Assembly (NCBI GenBank): GCA_930367215.1
Contig: OV884059.1
Coordinates: 12,548,945-12,612,944 of the forward strand
Origin: Pollenia angustigena
Taxonomy: Eukaryota > Arthropoda > Insecta > Diptera > Polleniidae
Reading direction: 5' to 3'
Length of the DNA: 64,000 bases
The position numbers and the translations under genes were made by a program. Below the pieces are notes generated by a model. The model was not told the origin of the DNA, did not search any database, and worked only from the letters and a program-made list of their open reading frames with translations. Each line of letters starts with the position of its first letter. The stretch's first letter is position 1. Shown one piece after another: positions 12,100 to 20,962 of this stretch.

Positions 12100-12625
12100 A
12101 ATTCCTATAAGGAACATAGGGCCATTAGAAAGTTCTTCCAATCAATCCTTTCATTAGCTTTATTTCGGTTTAGGTTGCTTTATTTCGGCCCAGCTGCGTC
12201 CAGTCGACCTGACTTCTTTCTAAAGCTGCATTCTGCAAGTATGCGCTGGTCTTCAAGTATGCGTCTTTGGCCTTGGGGGTTCCATTCTAAGGCAGTTCTG
12301 TTAATATCGCTGGATATGAGTACGGAATTCGGCCATTTAAGGGGTTTGATACGTAGTAGCCCAGAGCGTTTCGTTACTGATACGCGCAGGCCAAAAGATT
12401 CGCATTATTCTGCGTAGAAAGTGGTTAACATAAGATTGGATCGCACCGACATATTTGGTGCGACGTTCCTTGATCCGCAGCCGTAAAGCAGTATGGAATT
12501 AACATTACTGTTCAAGATTCTAATTTAAGTGCCTGTGAAGAGTTGGGAGGAGCTCCATATCGCGTTAAGTGTGCCATAGACATGTTTTACCTTTCCGAGT
12601 ATGTTCTTTAAGTCATTGCAGGAGC
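12100..12625 (-). pseudogene. LINE reverse-transcriptase C-terminal relic
   Basis: The minus strand, in one frame with stops, reads NAIWSSSQLFTGT, then NSNVNSILLYGCG, then (after a shift) QSYVNHFLRRIMRIFWPARI, SNETLWATTYQTP, and after another shift ALEWNPQGQRRILEDQRI. This order, IW.S...T.IRI followed by LLYG, an F..R.LR.I..I.WP..ISN..LW block and LEWNPQG.R, is the region downstream of the polymerase core in insect non-LTR elements. The open frame on the opposite strand (12037-12417) is its shadow. Confidence 0.75.
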
Positions 12626-12759
12626 CTCCCGACTTCAAAATGGCAGAGTCTTAATAAAAAAAGATCCTACATCCTTAAGAGAGTGATCAGACAACACAAA
12701 TGGTTGGTTAAGGGATTTTTTTTTTAAGCCCACGTTGAGTAGGCAGTTAATGGTGATCA

Positions 12760-13610
12760 ATCTTCTTGTTTATGTTTTAATTTAGGTTCTAGTTAGGAAC
12801 TTATTGTGTTATCGATCAAGTTCTAGTTTAGATTTTATTAAACGGCCTTTTTTAGGCTTAAGTTTAGTTTGTAGGATCTATTTAAGGAATTTTTCCAAGT
12901 AGTTCAGTTTCTTGTTTAGATCCTAGTTCCGGTCTTATTTTAGGTTAAAGATGAGGTTAAGTTCAGATTCTTTTTTACTCTGCGGTTCAGGATCGAAAAC
13001 TTATCTTTTTTAAGGTGTAATTAAAGATTGTAGGTTTTAATTCAAGTTGAAGTTCAAGTTCTTACTAAGTGTTTACGTTCCGGATCTATTTCATATTCTA
13101 TTATCAATGCTTTTCAAGTTTAGATTTTATTTCAGGATTAAGGGTTCAGCTCAGATTTTAGTTTATGCTCTTGTTTGGCTTCTACTTTTAAGCTCTAAAT
13201 CAGGTACCACTTCAGATTATATTTCAAGGTTAATAAGTTGTATAAGGTTTAGGTTCAGTAGAGTATAAGACAATTTTATACACGAAAATTTTAATGAAAA
13301 AAAAAATTATATATAAAGTTTCCGTTCAGGTTTTGATTTCATATCTGTCCTTCTTCAGGTTGTCATTCCAACATTTAGGTTATATTTCAAGTTCCTTGTT
13401 AGGTTTTATTTTAGGGTCTTGTTCGGGTTCTACATTCAATTCTATTTAAGATTCTAGTTCAGATTCTAGATCTGGTTTATTTTGGGTTCCATTTCAGATT
13501 TTAGCTTAAGTCCTTGTTCCGCTTCTACTTCAAGGTATAATTCGAGCTCTAGTTCAGACTTTATTTCAAGTTCCAATTCATGTTGTAGTTCAAGTTCAAA
13601 AATGTGTTTT
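12760..13610 (+). repeat. Degenerate TTCTAGTTCAG-type short-repeat tract
   Basis: About 850 bp made of loose variants of a 10-12 bp word such as TTCTAGTTCAGAT, TTTAGGTTCTAG and TTCAAGTTC. Spacing and sequence vary too much for a clean period, so it is an old, scrambled microsatellite-like expansion. The open frame 13047-13268 is generated by the repeat. A mirror-image tract (CTGAACTAGAACT words) is at 14556-14885. Confidence 0.65.
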
Positions 13611-13611
13611 T

Positions 13612-14555
13612 CACAAAGTGTCTTAATACTAAACCCACTATGACATTTACCTTGACAGCACGATAATATTTGTTATTGAGGATATTTATTAAAGAAAAAA
13701 GGCTTCCTCCTTTCTGTGCCCAAAAATAAAACTCCACTTTATTACGACAGTGAATTTAATTATAAACCTTGATAATATGGCCAAGATATTTTTCACAGCA
13801 ATTCTATTGAAATGCAACACAATTCTACAAAAATACAGACACACAAATTTATTTTGAATCATTAAGAGAACCTTCCTTCCGTTGGTGCCAGTTATGATAA
13901 TGAGCTCCATTATATTCATACAAGTACTTGTCCCAGCTTACTGATGTCTGGCTGCATAAAACCCTTTTGTAGGGAGACTTGTGTATGCAGGAATCCTTTG
14001 GCAGCAATAAAAAAAGGGTGGAAAATATTCAAATTTGCTTTACATTTTAATATTTCGATAAATGCTGATGAGCATACGTGTACATCCATGAGCATTTCAT
14101 TGTTGTACTTTTTAATTTTTGCACTATTCCCACAAATGACTTCTTTAGTTCATGGGTGTATTTGTCTGACTGTCTGTACAAGTGTTTGTTTGAATTTCAT
14201 TTCTGCTCATGTATGTATATTGAAGTTATTATTACAACTCATTGATTTCAGAACAATTGTGCTCCTTTTCACGGCTTTTAAACAAAAAATGTTCTTATAT
14301 TGTTTTCCAATTATGTTCACTAGTGTGGCCGCTATGGCAGACATATGATAATGGAATTTTTGTAGTGTTCTGATAATAATCAGGGGAATACCAGTTAATT
14401 GTGCATTTACAATTTATGCACATAAGTAATTAGCAGAAGAACAAAGGAGATAATGATTGTGGAAAAGTTTTCATTAGAAAATTTACAAAAAAAAAGAAAC
14501 AAATTAAAACATATTCGAGTTCTTTAAAGAATAAGTTACATTGCAATGTATTTAA
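13612..14555. other. Spacer between inverted short-repeat tracts; no gene recognised
   Basis: Contains a 134-codon open frame on the plus strand (13944-14348) with six Cys near its start and a hydrophobic middle, and a 76-codon frame on the minus strand. Neither has a recognised motif or convincing splice context. I leave both as unsupported. Confidence 0.4.
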
Positions 14556-14885
14556 CAGTTAACTTTAGCTAAATTAAAGCTGAATTTAAACTGACCTAAG
14601 CTGAACTAGAACTGAACTAAAAATCTAAACTATTCATAAGCCAAAACTGAACCAAAACTCAATTCGATTTTGAGTTGATAGGTTAAAAATAACCTTAGCT
14701 AGAGCTTGGACTACAACATAAACTCAATAAGTGACTAAAATATAAAAATTTAGATTAAAACCCATAAACAGTTTTTTAAAATAATTGTTGCATGGGCTAT
14801 AATCTTAGCTAGAGCCTGAGTTTGATCCTGAGGTGAAACCTTATCAGAACCAGAACTGAACTATGGATGTATAACTTGAAATTAC
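14556..14885 (-). repeat. Degenerate CTGAACTAGAAC short-repeat tract
   Basis: Words such as GCTGAATTTAAACTG, CTGAACTAGAACTGAAC and CTTAGCTAGAGC repeat loosely. These are the reverse complement of the words in 12760-13610, so the two tracts form a loose inverted pair around about 950 bp of spacer. Confidence 0.55.
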
Positions 14886-14939
14886 AGAATTTACAATGTT
14901 TTGCATTTGATCTACTTATTTCAAGACTTTGATAGCATT

Positions 14940-15250
14940 TTGGAGACAAAACGTCGGATAATTAACCTCATTTCGTCAACGAAATAGTCTAGACAACAAA
15001 CTATTTTTTCGGTTTCAAAAATTTATAAATTTGTGCCAACAATTGGTGGGATAAGAAGGTTGCCATATTTTATGAGCTGCTGAATTAGCTGTAGACGGTC
15101 AAAGTGGATCAGTACCGAACACAATTATTTCGTTTGAAGTAAGCAGATGCCAAAAAAAGGCGCAAAACATGCAAAAAAAGACATAAGGCCGTAGTACTCC
15201 ATCATGTTAACGCTTGGCCAATTTTTAACAAGTCAAAAGGTTGCAAAGTT
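14940..15250 (+). pseudogene. mariner (Mos1/irritans-like) transposase relic
   Basis: The plus strand reads WWDKKVAIFYELL, then TVKVDQYRTQL (with intervening stops), then KRHKAVVLHHVNAWPIFNKS. This is the order of the WWD...YYELL, ETV...YQ.QL and LHDNA.PH blocks of mariner transposases, with the catalytic Asp of LHDNA replaced by Val. Upstream and downstream blocks are not readable. It is a different lineage from the DD41D copies. Confidence 0.7.
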
Positions 15251-16140
15251 CCGCCACAAATGTTTTGTTAGCAATGGGCCTTACAGCAAAAATAGCCTAA
15301 GCGACATCATTTTCAATTTTTATTTTTTTTTGTAATACATAATTAAATTTATTGGTAACACTTGCATCCTCTCCTAAAATGGTCGCATAAGCTACCGTTA
15401 CGATTTTATAGCAAAAACAATTTTAGCTTAAGCGACAACCTTCATATAAAATTTTTGTGAAATAAAATAAAAAAACCTTCTCCTAAAAAATTGTGTTTTT
15501 GCGGTAAGGACTCGTTATCTTTCCATCGATGCAGAAAGCTCTCTCACTGGAATATGCTTTCTTGCATGCGTCACTTTATTTATTAATCAAAAACTAATTT
15601 TTTCCCATACGTCAAGTGTTGCCCACTTTCATTGTAACAAAAAGCGCCATTAAATTGGCTAGCAATAAAATCAAATGGAAAGCCATAAATCACTTTTTTT
15701 ACAAGGTCCTCTGGCAGAAAAACATGTGGTGTCAAAACATTGAAATTGTTTAAGGGAGAGGGAAATGTACAAAATATGTTAGAATATATGATTAAAATTC
15801 CTCAATAAAACGACGACAAAGTATTCTTAAGAAATCCCCAGAAGTTATTATTTTAGTCGTAAATTGTTCGAACAAAAATTTCGCAAATCATTGTATTGTT
15901 GTAGGGAATAATTGTAACGCATTCAAGTTAAACATAGCAAGAAATTTTTCCAAAAGAAGCAGGATTGTTTAAAGGGTTTTTGAAGGGTAATAGAATATAT
16001 AAAAAGTTCAAGTTGGCAATAGGGAATTTTAAATACAGTACTAAGTAGAAGATATTAAAAGGAGTTGATTTTAAAGGCTGATAGAAGTTAAGATTATAAA
16101 AAATAACACAAGATTTTTAAATTTTAATCCAAAAAGTTTT
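15251..16140. other. AT-rich with one local duplication; no gene
   Basis: A loose duplication, AGCAAAAATAGCCTAAGCGACATC (about 15283) and AGCAAAAACAATTTTAGCTTAAGCGACAACC (about 15407), lies downstream of the mariner relic and may be its degraded flank. Otherwise featureless AT-rich sequence. Confidence 0.4.
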
Positions 16141-16149
16141 TTTATACTA

Positions 16150-16800
16150 AAGATTAAGGGCATAATGGGCTTCCGGTCAACTCTTGACGAGACGCATTCT
16201 GGACGTCCAATTATAAGCTACCTTTTTGAGCATTGCTGGCTGTATGTCACGAATAAAAACAAAAATGTTGGCCTCCATCGCCAAAGTGGTTCAGCATTAA
16301 CCTGTGACTTCACATAGCCCCACAGGAAACAATCGAAAGGTGTCAAATCATACGCCCTCGGAGGCAATTTGAGAGCAGTGATGCCAACTCTTTACAATTA
16401 AAAATGGGAAAATTTTCAGTAAGAACTGTTAAATAAGCTTTTATTACAAAAACTCATCAATATTAATAAAAAAAAACTTAAAAAATTTGTTAACTACACT
16501 GAATTTCAACGGTCTTAACATTTTAAAAACTGGAAGGAAATTTGGGTAAATAAAAATGGCTAACGGTTAATTTGATTTTTTCATGGCTAAACAAGATGAA
16601 AAAGGCCTGAAGTTGCTATTCTATTTCACAGGTCCACTTTTCGAAATCAACTTTTCCCCAAATTTTGATTTCAATAAGTCCATGTTTGCGGTTGCTGAAT
16701 GGCACACAGCGCCCAATTGAAACAACATCTGGGCCGAATCAATTTCATCAAAATTTTTGAAAAAAAAAATTCTTGATCATGTTGCGTTACTATCTCCATT
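16150..16800 (-). pseudogene. Tc1/mariner transposase relic split by an insertion
   Basis: The minus strand gives two coding pieces of the same catalytic region. At about 16800-16620 it reads AQMLFQLGAVCHSATANMDL, LKSKFGEKLISKSGPV. At about 16370-16230 it reads PPRAYDLTPFDCFLWGYVKS. In intact relatives NWPP directly follows SGPV, so roughly 250 bp of unrelated AT-rich DNA (about 16372-16625) has been inserted exactly at that point. The second catalytic Asp (QQD) has become Leu. A third, further diverged member of the DD41D group. Confidence 0.75.
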
Positions 16801-16957
16801 GAGCGTAAAACGAGCTCTGGTTTCATTTTAGGTGTGATGATGCCAACAGCACTTAAACTCTATTAAACGGCGCATTTTGCTGGATGTAAAAATAGAGGTC
16901 TACACAAGCTTTCAACACACACGTAGAATGGAATAGATTTTTTCTTAAACGTAGAAT

Positions 16958-18180
16958 ACACAGACAAATTCTCGACAATTTCTTTCTTCAATTAAACTAT
17001 TTATTAAAAATTAAATCAGGTTTAATTAAAATTTAATCAAGTGAATTCAATGTTTACTTATATCAACAACATCACTTTAGAAAATGCTGTTAATATCAAC
17101 AAATATTTAATTGGTACTATCAATTTGTTAACTGATGCAAATTTAATTTTTTAATTAATATCACAATTTTTTTAATTGAAATCAATTTTTATTTTCTTCT
17201 GTGCAGAATAAATATACGCATCGCACACAATAAAACTCTCTTTTTTTCAATTAAACCATTAATAGAAAATAAAATTAGTTTTAATTAAAAATTTAATCAA
17301 GTGAATTAAACGTTTACTTATTTTAACAACCTTGCTGCAAAAAATGTGGCTAATATCAAAAAATATTGATTTGACACAATTAATTTGTGAACTGTTGCAA
17401 ATTTAATTAATATTTTTATTAATATCATAAATTTTTTAATAGAAATCAATTTTTAATATTTTCTGCACAGAAAAATTATCCAAAAATGTTCACCAATTAA
17501 AGCATTAATCAAAAATAAAATCTGTTTAAATTAAAAATTTAATCAAGTTAATTTAACGTTAAATCAAGTGAATTAAATGTGTAGTCAAGTGAATTAAACT
17601 TTTAATCAAGTGAATTAAACTTTTAATTGATACTATTAATTTGTTTGCTGCTGCAAATTTAATTAATACTTGAATTAACATCACGAATTTTTCAATTGAA
17701 ATCAATTTTTATTCGTCTCTGCACAGAAAAAATTCTACAAAAATGTTCACCAATTAAAGCTTTAATCAAAAATAAAATCAGGGGGCAAATTATGGCAGTC
17801 GTGATCGAATACTTTTTCGATTCGAAAGCAATTTTTGTTCTAATTCTTTCTGTTCATACTGAACGGATCGAAATTATTTCTTTAGTGTTGTAAAACATTT
17901 ATTTGAGTGTTCATAACACTGAAAAAATAATTACGATACGTTCAGTATCGACTAAAATAAAAATGCTTTCGAATCGAAAAAGTATTCGATCACGACTGCC
18001 ATAATTTGCCCCCAGTTTTAATTCAAAATTTATTCAAGTGAATTAAACGTTTAATCAAGTGAATTAAATGTTTAATCCAGTGAATTATACTTTTAATTAA
18101 TTCTATTAATTTGTTTATTGGTGCAAATTTAATTAATATCACAAATTTTTAATTGTTATAATTTTTTGTTTTTTCTGAGC
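16958..18180 (+). repeat. Tandem array of four AATTAAACG MITEs
   Basis: Four copies in one orientation (about 16958-17207, 17220-17469, 17464-17727, 17721-18180), each about 245 bp without insertions. Junctions are shared: TTTTCTGCACAGAAAAA ends one unit and begins the next. Each unit carries TTAATCAAAAATAAAATC, two to five AATCAAGTGAATTAAACGTTT repeats, an AATTGATACTATTAATTTG block and a final TTTTTAATTGAAATCAATTT. The fourth unit is interrupted by the palindromic element at 17782-18012. Confidence 0.75.
17782..18012. mobile_element. Palindromic MITE, CAG target duplication
   Basis: A 231-bp insertion with near-perfect inverted ends: GGGGCAAATTATGGCAGTCG at the left and its complement ending CATAATTTGCCCC at the right. 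The match continues through GTGATCGAATACTTTTTCGATTCGAAAGCA. It sits inside a MITE whose other copies read AAAATCAGTTTTAATT without interruption, and CAG is duplicated (17779-17781, 18013-18015). A 3-bp CWG-type duplication with GGG-start ends fits the PIF/Harbinger superfamily. It contains the small open frame 17696-17893 by chance. Confidence 0.8.
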
Positions 18181-18184
18181 ATGA

Positions 18185-18660
18185 AGTAGGACTTATTTCT
18201 ACTTTTGCATGCATCGCACCTATGAAATGGTGTGGACCTCCAGCATAATGGAGTCTAAAGGGTATGTTGGGGACATGTCTCACTTCATATGCAGCAATTT
18301 TGGTAAATACAATTTTGCGATAAAAAAATCGATGACTGAGTTGAAAGTAAATTTGGAGAAAATAATAACGTTGTTTAAGCGTGAATCTATTTATGGTGAC
18401 TTTCAACAGTAAACCTGTTATAAATGTCAAAAAAGTGAGCACAGTACCTTTGGCAGGTAGCTAAACATTTTGTAAGTTCTATCAGGATTAAAAAATATTA
18501 TTTTCTCTTCTTAAGAAGCTTTGAATTGAAAGAACATTTTCGTAACTGTTAAATCAGGCTCCTTTAACTGCAAGACCTTTGCCTTAAGGCGCCCTATGCT
18601 CCAATGGGAGTTACAGGAATATATTATATATTTGCCTTAGGGACTTTCAAAGGACTCCAA
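18185..18660. other. No gene recognised
   Basis: Two overlapping open frames, on opposite strands (18209-18412 plus, 18149-18442 minus), have no recognised domain. This is the pre-existing target sequence into which the foldback element inserted. Confidence 0.4.
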
Positions 18661-18897
18661 ATTCCTTTCACGTGTGTGAAGATAAATATGAAAAGTTAAA
18701 TATGTTTTTAAAAAATATCGCATGCGATAAAAAATATTTTAAAAAAATATCGCATGCGTATTATAAAGAAAATACGACTATTTATACGAAATTTTACAGT
18801 TTTTATGAAAAATTAATAATTTTTATTTAATATTTAAAACTAATTAGATATTTAGTTAGTCTTTTTATATTAAAATTTATGATTTTTGAAAAAATAC

Positions 18898-20917
18898 GAC
18901 TTAGAGTGAAATTCTCATGAAAGTGCTGTGTGAGGGATATGGCCACTGTGTCCAAACCCTTCGATCTCAGGGAATCAAACCTAATGGAAAATGAAGGCTA
19001 TGGACAGGGCTACAATATCCTATAAGCACTTTTTCCAAATTGTATTTGTGAAAATTTTTATACATTTTTGAAAATTAGACTTAGAGTGAAATTCTCTTGA
19101 AAGTGCTGTGTGAGGGATATGGCCACTGTGTCCAAACCCTTCGATCTCAGGGAATCAAACCTAATGGAAAATGAAGGCTATGGACAGGGCTACAATATCC
19201 TATAAGCACTTTTTCCAAATTGTATTTGTGAAAATTTTTATACATTTTTGAAAATTTGACTTAGAGTGAAATTCTCTTGAAAGTGCTGTGTGAGGGATAT
19301 GGCCACTGTGTCCAAACCCTTTGATCTCAGGGAATCAAACCTAATGGAAAATGAAGGCTATGGACAGGGCTACAATATCCTATAAGCACTTTTTCCAAAT
19401 TGTATTTGTGAAAATTTTTATACATTTTTGAAAATTTGACTTAGAGTGAAATTCTCTTGAAAGTGCTGTGTGAGGGATATGGCCACTGTGTCCAAACCCT
19501 TCGATCTCAGGGAATCAAACCTAATGGAAAATGAAGGCTATGGACAGGGCTACAATATCCTATAAGCACTTTTTCCAAATTGTATTTGTGAAAATTTTTA
19601 TACATTTTTGAAAATTAGACTTAGAGTGAAATTCTCTTGAAAGTGCTGTGTGAGGGATATGGCCACTGTGTCCAAACCCTTCGATCTCAGGGAATCAAAC
19701 CTAATGGAAAATGAAGGCTATGGACAGGGCTACAATATCCTATAAGCACTTTTTCCAAATTGTATTTGTGAAAATTTTTATACATTTTTGAAAATTTGAC
19801 TTAGAGTGAAATTCTCTTGAAAGTGCTGTGTGAGGGATATGGCCACTGTGTCCAAACCCTTCGATCTCAGGGAATCAAACCTAATGGAAAATGAAGGCTA
19901 TGGACAGGGCTACAATATCCTATAAGCACTTTTTCCAAATTGTATTTGTGAAAATTTTTATACATTTTTGAAAATTTGACTTAGAGTGAAATTCTCTTGA
20001 AAGTGCTGTGTGAGGGATATGGCCACTGTGTCCAAACCCTTCGATCTCAGGGAATCAAACCTAATGGAAAATGAAGGCTATGGACAGGGCTACAATATCC
20101 TATAAGCACTTTTTCCAAATTGTATTTGTGAAAATTTTTATACATTTTTGAAAATTTGACTTAGAGTGAAATTCTCTTGAAAGTGCTGTGTGAGGGATAT
20201 GGCCACTGTGTCCAAACCCTTCGATCTCAGGGAATCAAACCTAATGGAAAATGAAGGCTATGGACAGGGCTACAATATCCTATAAGCACTTTTTCCAAAT
20301 TGTATTTGTGAAAATTTTTATACATTTTTGAAAATTTGACTTAGAGTGAAATTCTCTTGAAAGTGCTGTGTGAGGGATATGGCCACTGTGTCCAAACCCT
20401 TCGATCTCAGGGAATCAAACCTAATGGAAAATGAAGGCTATGGACAGGGCTACAATATCCTATAAGCACTTTTTCCAAATTGTATTTGTGAAAATTTTTA
20501 TACATTTTTGAAAATTTGACTTAGAGTGAAATTCTCTTGAAAGTGCTGTGTGAGGGATATGGCCACTGTGTCCAAACCCTTCGATCTCAGGGAATCAAAC
20601 CTAATGGAAAATGAAGGCTATGGACAGGGCTACAATATCCTATAAGCACTTTTTCCAAATTGTATTTGTGAAAATTTTTATACATTTTTGAAAATTTGAC
20701 TTAGAGTGAAATTCTCTTGAAAGTGCTGTGTGAGGGATATGGCCACTGTGTCCAAACCCTTCGATCTCAGGGAATCAAACCTAATGGAAAATGAAGGCTA
20801 TGGACAGGGCTACAATATCCTATAAGCACTTTTTCCAAATTGTATTTGTGAAAATTTTTATACATTTTTGAAAATTTGACTTAGAGTGAAATTCTCTTGA
20901 AAGTGCTGTGTGAGGGA
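18898..20917 (+). repeat. 180-bp tandem array, left arm (11.2 units)
   Basis: Units begin GACTTAGAGTGAAATTCTC and run exactly 180 bp with no indels. They are nearly identical. Variable positions include TTAGAC or TTTGAC at the unit end, one GATCTCAG-preceding C/T change (19321), and CTCATGAAAG only in the outermost unit. Contains GATATGGCCACTGTGTCC and GGAATCAAACC. No open reading frame extends through the unit. Confidence 0.95.
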
Positions 20918-20962
20918 AGGTTTGATTCCCTGAGATCAAAGGGTTTGGACACAGTGGCCATA

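Noticed and set aside
12037..12417. A 126-codon plus-strand open frame
   Set aside because: It is antisense to the clear LINE reverse-transcriptase relic on the minus strand.
13944..14348. 134-codon plus-strand gene with a Cys-rich start
   Set aside because: No family recognised, hydrophobic low-complexity middle, and it lies between degenerate repeats.
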